A stretch of 64,000 nt of DNA from Paraspadella gotoi. Taxonomy: Eukaryota > Chaetognatha. Below are positions 47,321 through 60,289 of the stretch, in pieces. The DNA is taken from positions 3,113,476 through 3,177,475 of the forward strand of contig JBJCIZ010000239.1 of assembly GCA_051294375.1 (NCBI GenBank), read 5' to 3'. The translations under genes were made by a program, and so were the position numbers. The notes under the pieces were generated by a model that worked only from the letters and a program-made list of their open reading frames with translations, did no database searches and was not told the origin of the DNA. How positions within the stretch are numbered: the stretch's first letter is position 1; every line of letters starts with the position of its first letter.

Positions 47321-47935
47321 CAGCGACTGTCATCTTTGTCCCCGACTGTCATCATTGTCACCGACTGTCATCGTTGTCAGCGACTGTCATATTTGTCATC
47401 TACTGTCAGCGTTGTCAGCTACTGTCAGCGTTGTCGGCGACTGTCATCGTTGTCAGCGTCTGTCATCGTTGTCGGCCACTGTCATATTTGTCATGTACTG
47501 TCAGCGTTGTCAGCTACTGTCAGCGTTGTCGGCGACTGTCGTCGTTGTCACCGACTGTCAATGTCGTCAGCAACTGTCATCATTGTCACCGACTGTCATC
47601 GTNNNNNNNNNNNNNNNNNNNNNNNNNNNNNNNNNNNNNNNNNNNNNNNNNNNNNNNNNNNNNNNNNNNNNNNNNNNNNNNNNNNNNNNNNNNNNNNNNN
47701 NNNNNNNNNNNNNNNNNNNNNNNNNNNNNNNNNNNNNNNNNNNNNNNNNNNNNNNNNNNNNNNNNNNNNNNNNNNNNNNNNNNNNNNNNNNNNNNNNNNN
47801 NNNNNNNNNNNNNNNNNNNNNNNNNNNNNNNNNNNNNNNNNNNNNNNNNTCATCGTTGTCAGCGACTGTCATCGTTGTCAGCGACTGTCTTCGTTGTCAG
47901 CGACTGTCATCGTTGTCAGCGACTGTCGTCTTTCC
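47321..47935. repeat. 19-bp minisatellite with N gap
   Basis: The unit is CGTTGTCAGCGACTGTCAT with single-base variants. The GACTGTC block recurs every 19 bases (47344, 47363, 47382 and on). The array is broken by 247 N (47603-47849) and resumes with the same unit. Because 19 is not a multiple of 3, all three frames stay open and give long Val/Ser/Cys ORFs with a 19-residue period; these are not genes. Confidence 0.9.
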
Positions 47936-49247
47936 CGATCCTCATCATCGGATGAAATCGATGATGCGAAGGAAATAAATACGTCGGCTTTTTGACGGAA
48001 GTCGAGATGAGACGACGACGACGACGACGACGACGACGATAGAGGAGACACTAAAAACAATAACGACGACGACAACGCCGACGTCGTGATCCTACAACGT
48101 TTGATCTGCCGAATAGATTTGAAAACAACAAACTATTGGAATGAAATTATTTAAGTTAAAATATGTGAAAAAAACCTAATAATATTACAAATAAAATGTA
48201 TTATATTGGTTGTAACAAATTTCATAAAATGACTGAGGAAAATAAAATTTGGGAAATCTTTAAGAGGAAAGGTAGGAGTCTACGTCGTTCTTAGTAATCG
48301 AGGAAGACTTTTNNNNNNNNNNNNNNNNNNNNNNNNNNNNNNNNNNNNNNNNNNNNNNNNNNNNNNNNNNNNNNNNNNNNNNNNNNNNNNNNNNNNNNNN
48401 NNNNNNNNNNNNNNNNNNNNNNNNNNNNNNNNNNNNNNNNNNNNNNNNNNNNNNNNNNNNNNNNNNNNNNNNNNNNNNNNNNNNNNNNNNNNNNNNNNNN
48501 NNNNNNNNNNNNNNNNNNNNNNNNNNNNNNNNNNNNNNNNNNNNNNNNNNNNNNNNNNNNNNNNNNNNNNNNNNNNNNNNNNNNNNNNNNNNNNNNNNNN
48601 NNNNNNNNNNNNNNNNNNNNNNNNNNNNNNNNNNNNNNNNNNNNNNNNNNNNNNNNNNNNNNNNNNNNNNNNNNNNNNNNNNNNNNNNNNNNNNNNNNNN
48701 NNNNNNNNNNNNNNNNNNNNNNNNNNNNNNNNNNNNNNNNNNNNNNNNNNNNNNNNNNNNNNNNNNNNNNNNNNNNNNNNNNNNNNNNNNNNNNNNNNNN
48801 NNNNNNNNNNNNNNNNNNNNNNNNNNNNNNNNNNNNNNNNNNNNNNNNNNNNNNNNNNNNNNNNNNNNNNNNNNNNNNNNNNNNNNNNNNNNNNNNNNNN
48901 NNNNNNNNNNNNNNNNNNNNNNNNNNNNNNNNNNNNNNNNNNNNNNNNNNNNNNNNNNNNNNNNNNNNNNNNNNNNNNNNNNNNNNNNNNNNNNNNNNNN
49001 NNNNNNNNNNNNNNNNNNNNNNNNNNNNNNNNNNNNNNNNNNNNNNNNNNNNTCGTCGAAGCTCAGTTGACCGGAACTAAAGGTGGCGCCAAGAGGAGGA
49101 GGAGGAGGAGGAGGAGGACAACAACAACAACTTTGCCTTTGACTGTGATTATGGTTCGCCGCTCTTGTCTTTCGTTTCACAAGCAATGAAATGTCATTTG
49201 GAAATGAGATGTAGAAAAAGGCGAAGGGATATTGGCAAAAATGGCAT
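47936..49247. other. Intergenic DNA with (ACG)n tract and 740-N gap
   Basis: (ACG)n at 48012-48041, a REP-A 3' fragment at about 48201-48225, then N from 48313 to 49052, followed by a (GAG)n tract near 49094-49120. No gene was recognised. Confidence 0.5.
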
Positions 49248-52200
49248 TGAAAACACTCCATATTTATTGTTTGAACATTGACTATTTTATTGTTAAAATT
49301 CGTTGTTTCCAACAAATGAAAACTTTAACAAAGACGCGAAAATTTGGTATGACTATTTGATATGTGAATTTGAGTACATCTGTGCAGAAATAAAAAGCAA
49401 AAGCATTTGTAATTAGATATTTAAATATATATATAAAAAAACAATCTCAGAATTGAATATCAAGTCATTTATTTTATTATAATATTTTCCTCTCTTCTCC
49501 TCTTTTACCTCTTCACATCTTTGTAGACAACCTAATCCATTCCCCCAATTTTTTATCGTTCACCCCTTCCCCTCCTCCTACTCCGACTCCTCTTCCTCCT
49601 CCTACCCACCTCCTCCTCCTCCTCTTCCCCCTCTCTCTAACGCCAGACGCATCGTCGCCGACGCCCGTTCCACGTTACCGACGCTTGGCCGAACATCGAG
49701 CGACGATCGGCCGACACGGATNNNNNNNNNNNNNNNNNNNNNNNNNNNNNNNNNNNNNNNNNNNNNNNNNNNNNNNNNNNNNNNNNNNNNNNNNNNNNNN
49801 NNNNNNNNNNNNNNNNNNNNNNNNNNNNNNNNNNNNNNNNNNNNNNNNNNNNNNNNNNNNNNNNNNNNNNNNNNNNNNNNNNNNNNNNNNNNNNNNNNNN
49901 NNNNNNNNNNNNNNNNNNNNNNNNNNNNNNNAGAGAAAACAAGGCTGTCAATCACGTCGTCATTACGAGCTGAATTTGAATTTTAATGTGAGGATTTTGC
50001 GTTTCGTAGTTTCGAGTCAAATCTTGTCGGGTCAAACATTGTCGGGTCAAACATTGTCGGGAAGGGTCAGAACTGGTCGAGGGAAGAACTTTCATGGTCA
50101 TTTCAAGATAGCAAAAAGAGTTATGGATAAGGCGCTAAAGTGAGCTGAAAACAACTTGCCCTAACTTCTTAGCCAATGTTCGTAAGCAATAGAACGGNNN
50201 NNNNNNNNNNNNNNNNNNNNNNNNNNNNNNNNNNNNNNNNNNNNNNNNNNNNNNNNNNNNNNNNNNNNNNNNNNNNNNNNNNNNNNNNNNNNNNNNNNNN
50301 NNNNNNNNNNNNNNNNNNNNNNNNNNNNNNNNNNNNNNNNNNNNNNNNNNNNNNNNNNNNNNNNNNNNNNNNNNNNNNNNNNNNNNNNNNNNNNNNNNNN
50401 NNNNNNNNNNNNNNNNNNNNNNNNNNNNNNNNNNNNNNNNNNNNNNNNNNNNNNNNNNNNNNNNNNNNNNNNNNNNNNNNNNNNNNNNNNNNNNNNNNNN
50501 NNNNNNNNNNNNNNNNNNNNNNNNNNNNNNNNNNNNNNNNNNNNNNNNNNNNNNNNNNNNNNNNNNNNNNNNNNNNNNNNNNNNNNNNNNNNNNNNNNNN
50601 NNNNNNNNNNNNNNNNNNNNNNNNNNNNNNNNNNNNNNNNNNNNNNNNNNNNNNNNNNNNNNNNNNNNNNNNNNNNNNNNNNNNNNNNNNNNNNNNNNNN
50701 NNNNNNNNNNNNNNNNNNNNNNNNNNNNNNNNNNNNNNNNNNNNNNNNNNNNNNNNNNNNNNNNNNNNNNNNNNNNNNNNNNNNNNNNNNNNNNNNNNNN
50801 NNNNNNNNNNNNNNNNNNNCGGGAATCGACTAATAAACCCGGAAACTGGTCGGCCACGAGATTCTCAGTTAATTAGGCACATCGCGATATATATAAAAAA
50901 AANNNNNNNNNNNNNNNNNNNNNNNNNNNNNNNNNNNNNNNNNNNNNNNNNNNNNNNNNNNNNNNNNNNNNNNNNNNNNNNNNNNNNNNNNNNNNNNNNN
51001 NNNNNNNNNNNNNNNNNNNNNNNNNNNNNNNNNNNNNNNNNNNNNNNNNNNNNNNNNNNNNNNNNNNNNNNNNNNNNNNNNNNNNNNNNNNNNNNNNNNN
51101 NNNNNNNNNNNNNNNNNNNNNNNNNNNNNNNNNNNNNNNNNNNNNNNNNNNNNNNNNNNNNNNNNNNNNNNNNNNNNNNNNNNNNNNNNNNNNNNNNNNN
51201 NNNNNNNNNNNNNNNNNNNNNNNNNNNNNNNNNNNNNNNNNNNNNNNNNNNNNNNNNNNNNNNNNNNNNNNNNNNNNNNNNNNNNNNNNNNNNNNNNNNN
51301 NNNNNNNNNNNNNNNNNNNNNNNNNNNNNNNNNNNNNNNNNNNNNNNNNNNNNNNTGGTGGTCCGTTCAGGGGAGATGAATGAATAACCTGATCGCCAAT
51401 TAATTTATGGTGCATGCGGCGCTATGAGTAGTGAGAATGAGTGAGAGAGAGAGAGAGCNNNNNNNNNNNNNNNNNNNNNNNNNNNNNNNNNNNNNNNNNN
51501 NNNNNNNNNNNNNNNNNNNNNNNNNNNNNNNNNNNNNNNNNNNNNNNNNNNNNNNNNNNNNNNNNNNNNNNNNNNNNNNNNNNNNNNNNNNNNNNNNNNN
51601 NNNNNNNNNNNNNNNNNNNNNNNNNNNNNNNNNNNNNNNNNNNNNNNNNNNNNNNNNNNNNNNNNNNNNNNNNNNNNNNNNNNNNNNNNNNNNNNNNNNN
51701 NNGGAGAGAGGGCGCGGAGAGATACATAACTAGATCTTAATGCGAACCGTTGATTCTGCCAGACGCCAGAACCATTTGCCGATTTCAAATTTCAATAACT
51801 CTCTCTNNNNNNNNNNNNNNNNNNNNNNNNNNNNNNNNNNNNNNNNNNNNNNNNNNNNNNNNNNNNNNNNNNNNNNNNNNNNNNNNNNNNNNNNNNNNNN
51901 NNNNNNNNNNNNNNNNNNNNNNNNNNNNNNNNNNNNNNNNNNNNNNNNNNNNNNNNNNNNNNNNNNNNNNNNNNNNNNNNNNNNNNNNNNNNNNNNNNNN
52001 NNNNNNNNNNNNNNNNNNNNNNNNNNNNNNNNNNNNNNNNNNNNNNNNNNNNNNNNNNNNNNNNNNNNNNNNNNNNNNNNNNNNNNNNNNNNNNNNNNNN
52101 NNNNNNNNNNNNNNNNNNNNNNNNNNNNNNNNNNNNNNNNNNNNNNNNNNNNNNNNNNNNNNNNCTGTCTGATCATTACTTTTTAAATTGTGCGTCTTAG

Positions 52201-52249
52201 TTATTCCGAAGAATTTCTACTCGAACAAGACGCTTCTTCTCGGCCTAAA
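49248..52249. repeat. Tandem segmental copy 1 (N-gapped)
   Basis: Starts TGAAAACACTCCATATTTA and ends CTTCTCGGCCTAAAA. It is interrupted by N runs at 49722-49931, 50198-50819, 50903-51355, 51459-51702 and 51807-52164. Every clean piece between the gaps has a counterpart in order in the next 3.2 kb. No gene was recognised. Confidence 0.85.
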
Positions 52250-53322
52250 ATGAAAACACTCCATATTTATTTCTGAACAATTGATATTTTATTTCAAAAT
52301 TCGTTGTTTCCAACAATTGAAAACTTTACATATAGAACCGCCGAAATTTGGTATGGACTATTGATATGTGAATTTGAGTAATTCTGTGCAGAAAAAAAAG
52401 CCAAAGGCATTTTGTATTAGATATTAGAATATATATAGAAACAACAATCTCAGAATTGATGAATATCAAATCATTATTTATAATTATATTTTCCTTCTTC
52501 TCCTGCTTTTACCTCTTCACATCTTTGTAGGACAACCTAATCCATTCCACCAATTTTTTACTCATTGCACCCCTTCCCTCCCTAACTCCTCTCCTCTTTC
52601 CTCTCCTACCACCTTCCCCCTCCTCTTCCCCCTCTCTCTAAACGCCAGACCGCATGTCGCCACCGCCCGTATCCACGTTACCGACGCTTGCGAACATCGA
52701 GCGACGATGCGCCGACGATATTTCTCTCTCGGCAAACGGAATCGGCGACCGAGCGATCCGAAGCGTCAATTCGTCCGGAAAGAACACGACGACTCAATTA
52801 CGAATTCATTAAGAGGAGAGAAGAGAGAGAGAGAGAGAGAGAGAAGAGAGAGAGAAGAGAGAGAGGAGAGAGAGAGAGAGGAGAGAGGAGAGAGAAGAAA
52901 CAAGGCTGTCCAATCACGTCCGCATTACGAGCTGAATCTGAATTAATTTGAGATTTTGCGTTTCGTAGTTTCGAGTCAAATCTTGTCGTGGTCAAACATT
53001 GTCGGGAAGGGGTCAGAACTGGTCGAGGAAGAACTTCATGGTCATTTCAAGATAAGCAAAAGAGAGATAGGCGCTTAAAAGTGAGCTGAAGAACAACTTG
53101 CCCTAACCTCTGAACCAATGTTCGTAAGAATTAGAACGGTTCAGAACCAAGCTTGCTTTTATTCCATATAAATGTCTTCTATCGCTTGTTCCGGGCGCTT
53201 GCTTAGCTTAGCTCGCACATCGGAAAAACTCCTTTCCGGGTTGAACACCATTTGGGGTCGATTTTGGTCAAACGGAGTTCGGAACGACATTTCTGGCAAT
53301 GAAGATACGCCCCCGCGAAGAG

Positions 53323-53364
<42 letters not shown>

Positions 53365-55436
53365 GAGAGAGAGAGATGAGAGAGAAGAGAGGAGAGAGAG
53401 AGAGAGGTCAGCGCATCTTTCCCCGGTTCCCACAGTGGGAGGAACATGGTGCCGCCCGCGACAGAAGATTCCTCTCCTCCTCTCCTCCTCCTCCTCTCCC
53501 TCCTCCTCCTCTCCTCTCTTTCCCTGCACTGTCTTTCACGCGAATCTTCTTTTTCGCATCTCAATTACATCCGGGACACCAACGGGGTGTTTCCCCATAT
53601 CCGGATCATTTACATCCGGGGCTTTACGTTGTCTCGGAGCGATCAATTACATCCGGCATTCGACGGGTCCTTTCTCTCACGGGGTCCCGGATTGTTCGCT
53701 CCGAAAGATCAAAAAGAAATAGAACTGCGTTTCAAACGTGACAGATAAATGTTCATTATACAAAGGGCATAGTATTTAATTAAAATTGAGCCTATTGCCG
53801 AATTTTAGTTGTACCTTAGCCCTCTGATTAATTCCATTTCAAAGTTTTAAAAATTCTTTAGTGAAGGTTTGATTGTGTTATTAATATTTATTTATTAATA
53901 TATATCATATTATATTATATTATATATTATAATAATAATATCTCTCAAAAAGAAATAGGTGCCTTCAAAACCATCATGGTCCCGCTCAAAGTTTGCCTTA
54001 TCGAATGAATAGATTATTGTTTTGTATAAGTGTTATATATTAGATATTAGACATTACTTCATATTATTAGTATTATTAGTTCTATTCTCCAAATCGATTA
54101 AATTATTTTTGCCGTAATATTCACTTCAACGGGAATCGACTAATAAACCCGGGAAACTGGTGCCAAGAATTCTCAGTTATATTAGGCACGATTGCGCGAT
54201 ATATATAAAAAAAAGGGGCGGGGTGTTTTTACTTTAGACCTTTTTTTTTTTTTTGAAATTTCCCGCCACACAAGAATTATTCTCGCTAAACCGGATATTT
54301 ATTATTCGCTAACCGGATATTATTCGCTCCGAGAAAATTCGTAAATTAGCGAATGAGGATTAGGGAATTTTGTCCTAGGTGATAATAGGTGGTGGCTTAT
54401 AAATCGAGCCCTCTGTGTAATATTACTGATTTGGCAGGTGGAATGAGGAGTTAGGGAATTTTGCAGGTGTGCTTATAATTCGAGCCTTCTGTGTATATAC
54501 TGATGGCAGGTGCGAATGAGGAGTAGGGAATTGCAGGGGTGGTGCTTTATAGACTTCGAGCCGTCTGTGCCCCCCCCCCATTTCGCTGTGGTTCCGTTCA
54601 GGTGGAGATGATTATGAATAAAACCTGAATCGCCAATTTAATTTATGGTTGGTTGCATGCGGCGCTATCGAGTAGTGAGAATGAGTGTGAGAGATGAGAG
54701 GAGAGAGAGAGAGGAAGGAGAAGAAGAGAAGAGAGAGAGAGAGCTCAATGAAAAAAAAAAAAAGACCAAATGGCCCCAAGGAGAAGACTAAGTCGAACTG
54801 AAGAGCCAATATTTCAGCGTGATTTATTTCGATTTTTACTTAAGATTTTTTTTTTTTTCGCTCCGAGGAAAAACAGGAAACTACTTTATCGGAGGATAAA
54901 AGAATACTTGGACGTGCGCGGGAGGGACAAGGGAGAGAGAGGCGCGAGAGATTATATCTTAATTTTCCGTGAATTTCTGCCTGACTGCGCAGATAACTAT
55001 TTGCCGATTTCAAATTTCTAGATAACTCTCCTGCGTTCAGAATAAAGAAAAAGAGTAGAAATTAGTGTAGAGTAAGAGATGGAGTGAGTGTAGAGGACGA
55101 GAGGAGGAGAGAGAGATGAGAGGAGAGGGAGAGAGGAGGAATTTTAGAGAGAGAGAGAAGAGAGACGAGAGAAGAAGAGACGAGATATTGAGAGCGAGAG
55201 AGATATGAGAGCGTGAGTTATACCGACCTGAATTGCGCCGGTTCAGAATGCCGGGTGAGGTGTTGGCAGCGGTGCGGTGTGGATCGCGTGGTGTCGATTC
55301 TAATATTGTATTTGAGGATTGAATAAATTAGATATATTAACTGTCTGATCATTACTTTAAAATTGTGTCTGTCTTAGTTATTCCGAAAGAATTTCTTATT
55401 CGAAAACAAGACGCTTCGTTTCTCGGCCTTAAAATC
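52250..55436. repeat. Tandem segmental copy 2 (noisy, gapless)
   Basis: The same sequence as 49248-52249 in the same direction, running through the positions that are N in copy 1, with many small indels. Unlike copy 1 it shows the content of the gaps: GA tracts, an imperfect 75-80 bp repeat at 54350-54570 and CAATTACATCCGG repeats at 53560-53660. It is most simply a long read spanning the gapped contig and appended beside it. Confidence 0.8.
54350..54570. repeat. Imperfect 75-80 bp tandem repeat
   Basis: Three units, each with GAATGAGGA, TTAGGGAATT, a GGTGGTGCTTATA-like block and TCGAGCC(C/T)TCTGTG. Indels between units are of the same kind as the noise elsewhere in this copy, so true unit differences cannot be judged. 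Confidence 0.6.
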
Positions 55437-55989
55437 CATAACACAAAATAGGGATCGAGACAGACTCACAATGAAGAGTTTTATTATGAGAGAGAGAGAG
55501 AGTGAAGAGAGAGAGAGTTAGGAGAGAATATATATTAGGATGAGAGAAGAGAGAGAGAGAAGAGTGAGAGATTGACGAGAGAAGANNNNNNNNNNNNNNN
55601 NNNNNNNNNNGAGAGAGAGAGAGAGCGAGTCGACGATCGAAAAATCTCCGAATTTCTTCACGAGATTCAATTGAATCTTTTGATTGAATTGAATTCGACT
55701 AAATGAATCAACTCCACGTGTGAAGGGATTAAAAATAATAAAGCTGACGAAAATGATGATGTTGATGTTGATGATGACGAAAATGATGATGTTAGGCCAG
55801 CGAAATTATAGAAAAGTTTAGCTTTTTTTTTAAATGGAAAAAATTTACCTTTTATTACATACAAACAAAGAAAAAATGGCAGGATGAAGGAAATACTATA
55901 CGTATGCGTCCGAGTTAAGTAAGTATAATGTATGTAATTTTTTTTCTAGTGCATTTGTTGCATTATTCTCTTGAACGTCGTCTTCGTTT

Positions 55990-56021
<32 letters not shown>

Positions 56022-56199
56022 TTCGTCGTCGTCTTTGTCGTCGTCGTCGTCGTCGTCTTTGTCGTCGTCTTCGTCGTCGTCTTCGTCGTCGTCTTTGTCG
56101 TCGTTCTTGTCGAAGTCGTTGACGAAAGGGAAAAATTAGCGATGTTATTGAATATCAGATATTCACAATTGGTTCAAGATGATCCCAGGGGCCTTGACG

Positions 56200-56236
<37 letters not shown>

Positions 56237-56273
56237 NNNNNNNNNNNNNNNNNNNNNNNNNAAAGAGAAAGAT
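55437..56273. other. Gap-flanked DNA with GTC-rich tract
   Basis: GA-rich sequence, 25 N (55586-55610), unique sequence with short GATGATGTTGATG repeats at 55740-55795, a long (GTC/TTC)n tract at 55985-56110, a CT run and another 25-N gap at 56237-56261. No gene was recognised. Confidence 0.5.
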
Positions 56274-56653
56274 AATAATGTCACTAATGGGCCGTATTGT
56301 TCTAACCCATTACAAAAAATCTTGAACAAATTAGTTTAAACTTTAATAATATTAATAATAATATATATATATAAACTCATATTATCATTAGTATATAACT
56401 CAAGAACCTGCGTTGGGTTGTCTTATGTTTTTGGAAGTTAATTTGGGGGGGGAGGCAGAAGGAGCTTGTTGGCATAAGCTCTCCTCTCTCTCTCCTCTCC
56501 TCTCCTTCATCTCTTCTCTTCTCTCTCTCTGTCTCTCTTCTCTCCCTCTTTCATCGATTTCTCTTCTCTTTTTCGGTGCGCACCAAAAATAAATTAAAGC
56601 GATTAAACCCTATTCCGATCCTTAATTGAAGTTCCTCTGTGACGAGTGTGCAA

Positions 56654-56695
<42 letters not shown>

Positions 56696-59600
56696 TCGTC
56701 GTCGTCGTCGGTCGTGCCGTCGGCTCCGAACGGGCGGCGTCGCACAGATTCTCGACCCGACCCACCATCTTCTCTCGGTTTCGCCTTAATCCTCTTCCAT
56801 AACGGGAGATTTTAGAGAGAGAGAGAGAAAGAGGAGAAGAAAAGAGAGAGAGAGGGAAAGAAAAAGAGAGAGGATCCCAAGGAGGCGTGTAAACGTAAAA
56901 ATTAAATCACCATATTTTTATTATTTAGTAATATCTTCCCTTTGCTCCGGCTTTCACTTCTCGTGAATGACTCGCACTGTGGTGAATCAAATTCAGATCC
57001 CCAAAAAAAAAAATCGTTATTTTTATAAAAAATCATCATATATTGAACGTCAGGGTTTGAAAAAGAAAAATCTGTGAAATATAACATAGAAATAACAACG
57101 GATGTCATTCGCCCGTTCACATATAAATTCTTTACATTATCATTATTAAATACTACACTTTCTTTTTCACTCCATATCAGTTTTAAATAATCTCTAGATA
57201 TATTCCCATAAATTTTTTTTTCATATATAAATAACAACCACAACTATAACCAGCCTCTATTTCCACACATTCATTCCACACTCACACCCCTTTCCACTAA
57301 TACAACATATCACTTTCCATTTCTTCTCTGGTCTTCTTATATCTATCTACACACTCTTCTCAGAAGACACAAAAAAACATCACATGAAAATCCACGCAAA
57401 ATAAGAAATGAAAGAAAAATTCTGCCGGTTCACACTGATCGAACCTCGGTTTTAATTCTTCTCGTCGTCATCATCGTCGTCATCCATCAGTCGTCATCAT
57501 CGTCGTTCATCATCGTCGTCATATCGTCTTCATCATCGTCGTCATCATCGTCTTATCATCGTCTTCTGTCATCATTTCTTCATTGTCGTCTTCACGTTTG
57601 TCGTTCATGACATCGTCTATCTTCATCGTCTTTCATCTCGTCATCATCATCACTTCATCATCGTCTTCATCATCGTCTTCATCATCCGATATATATATAA
57701 TATATATCGTCTTCTTCATATCTTCATCATCGTCTTCATCATGAGAGATCTTCACTACTACAGTGACTACAAATCATCGTCTTCATCATCGTCTTCATCA
57801 TCGTCGTCATCATCCGTCTACCTCATCATCGTCTTCATCATCGTCCGTCATCATCGTCTTGCATCATCGTCGTATCAATTCGCTTCATTATCGTCTTCTT
57901 CATCATCTTTCTTTCATTGTCGTTCTTCATCGTTGTATATCATCATCGTCTTCTTCATCGTCCTTCATCATCGTCATCATCATCACTTCATCATCCAGAT
58001 ATATACACTACTTAGAGTCTTCATCATCGATATATATATATGTCTTCTTCATCATCTTCATCATCGTCTTCATCAATCGTCTTCATCATCCGACCATTCA
58101 TCATCACACCGTCGTATCATCGTCTTCAATCATGATATATATATCAGGAGTAGACAACATCGTCTTCATCATCGTTTCATAATCGTCGTCATACATACAG
58201 CTCCACGAGATACACAATCTCGTCTTATCTCGTGCTTCATCATCGTCGTGCATCATCGTCTTCATCATCGTCTCCATCACGTCTAATATATATCATCGTC
58301 TTCATCATCAAATTCATCATGCGTCTTCATCATCGTCTTCATTATCGTCTTCATCATCGTCTTCATAAAACGTCTTCATTATCGTCTTCTCTATCATCTT
58401 CATCATCGTCTCATCATCATAACTTCATCATCGTCGTCAATAGATTCACATCACCATAACGTCTTCATCATAGTCGTCACATGTCTATCATCACAGATAT
58501 ACTTCATCATCCGTCGTCCAATCATCGTCGTCATCATCGTTTCATCATCGTCTTCATCGTCGTCTTCAAATACCACACACACATAGCATCTTCATCGTCG
58601 TCTTCATCATCGTTTCATCATCGTCTTCATCATGTCTTCATCATGCATAAAAGATATACACATCCGTCTTCATCATCGCATCATCATCATCTCTCATCAA
58701 TCGTTTCATCGTCATCAATACCATCGTCTTCATGCATCGTCTCATTCATCGTCTTCAATCATCGTCTTCATGCATCGTCTTCATCATCACCGTCATCATC
58801 GTCTCTCATCATCGTCTTCATCATCGTCTTCACATCATCGTTTCATCATCGGTCTTCATCATCGTCTTCTCATGTCTTCATCATCGTCGTCATCAATCGT
58901 CTTCATCATCGTCGTCATCAACATCAGACTATTACACACCATCGACATCTTATAGATACATATACATCGTCTTCATCATCGTCTTCATCATCGGGTCTTC
59001 ATCATCGTCTTTCATATATTCGTCTTCTTTTACATATCATCATGTCTTTCATCATCGTCTTCATCATTCGGTCGTCCTACAATCCAGCAACTCAATAATC
59101 GTCCCCACTTCATCATCCGGTCGTCATCATCGTCTTCATCATGTCTTATCTGTCGTCATCAATCGTCGTCATCATCGTTTCATCATCGTTTCATCGTCGC
59201 CTTCATCATACAGGTCTATCGTCGTACCTTCATCAATCGTCTTCATCATCCCGTCTTCATCAATCGATCTTCATCATACATCCACAAGTCATCATCGTCT
59301 TCATAACATGTCACATCATAACACATCTACATCATCGTCTTCATCGTCACTCCACTTCCATCACGTCCTTCATCGTCGTATATCATCATCGAGCTTTCAC
59401 TATAAGTATATCATCATCTCCTGTCTTTCATCATCGCCTTCATCATCGGTCCTTATATCATCAGTGTCATCTCTGTCGTCATCATCGTCTTCATACGCTA
59501 TCCCCATTCATCATCTGTCTTCATCTTGTCTTCAATCATCGTCTTTCATATCAGACGGTCATCATCGATCCCGATCTCGGTCTTCGATATCATCGTCTTC

Positions 59601-60270
59601 ATCATCGTCTCTTAAGTCTGATCATCGTCGTACTCATCATCGTCCTTCATCATCGTCGTCATCATGATCTTCATCATCGTTCTTCATCGATCTCATCTCG
59701 TCTTCATCGTCGTCTTCATCATCTGCGTCTCAATATAGATTATATCAATTCAGTCTTCCATCATCCGTCTCTCATCAGTCTTCATCATCGTCTTCATCAC
59801 GTCTATCAAATCGTTATCAATCGCACGTCATTCACGTCTTCATATCTGTTTCATCATCGTCGTCATCATCCGTCGTCATCATCGCTTCATCATCGTTCTT
59901 CATCATCGTCTTCATCATCGTCTTCATCATCGTCTTCATCATCTCTCATCTATCGTCTTCATCATCATCTCATCGTGATATCGTCGTCCATACATCTACA
60001 GTCTTCATCATCCGTCTTCATCACGTTCTTATCATCGGTCTTTCATCATCAGTCTTCATCATCTCTTCATCATCGTCTCTCCATCCATCAGTCCGTCTTA
60101 TCAATCGTTCTATACTGTCTTCATCATCGTCTTCATCATCGTCTATCATCAATCGTCTCACATCGTCTTCATCATCGTCGTCATATTATCTCACAATCGA
60201 CTTCAAAATCCATCCGTCTTCACTCTCGCTTTTATTTTATATTTTCATTTCTTATACTTTTTGCTTGAGA
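56274..60270. repeat. Left arm of fold-back palindrome (noisy copy)
   Basis: Matches the reverse complement of about 60290-62020. Examples are the AT-rich block after CACTAATGGGCC, the (CGT)n tract at 56657-56711, and the block ending GAATCAAATTCAGATCCCC. The arm is longer than its partner because it reads through a satellite that is N in the other arm. Confidence 0.8.
57460..60215. repeat. 12-bp TCTTCATCATCG satellite, at least 2.7 kb
   Basis: Units of TCTTCATCATCG and the shorter TCGTCATCA type run almost without break, with scattered single-base errors and occasional TATATATA insertions. The reverse complement (GATGAAGACGAT) reappears at 60363-60792 on the other side of the palindrome centre, split by 207 N and 304 N. 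Long Ser/His ORFs over this region are repeat translations. Confidence 0.85.
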
Positions 60271-60289
60271 GAAGAGAGGACTCTCTCTC

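Noticed and set aside
47240-47995. Three overlapping long plus-strand open frames
   Set aside because: They are produced by the 19-bp minisatellite and read through 247 N.
53172-53741. 189-codon open frame in the noisy tandem copy
   Set aside because: It crosses GA repeats and lies in error-rich sequence. The matching part of the other copy is N, so the frame cannot be trusted.
58481-60268. Long plus-strand Ser/His/Arg open frames of 200-375 codons
   Set aside because: They are translations of the 12-bp TCTTCATCATCG satellite; composition is periodic and there are no splice or start signals.
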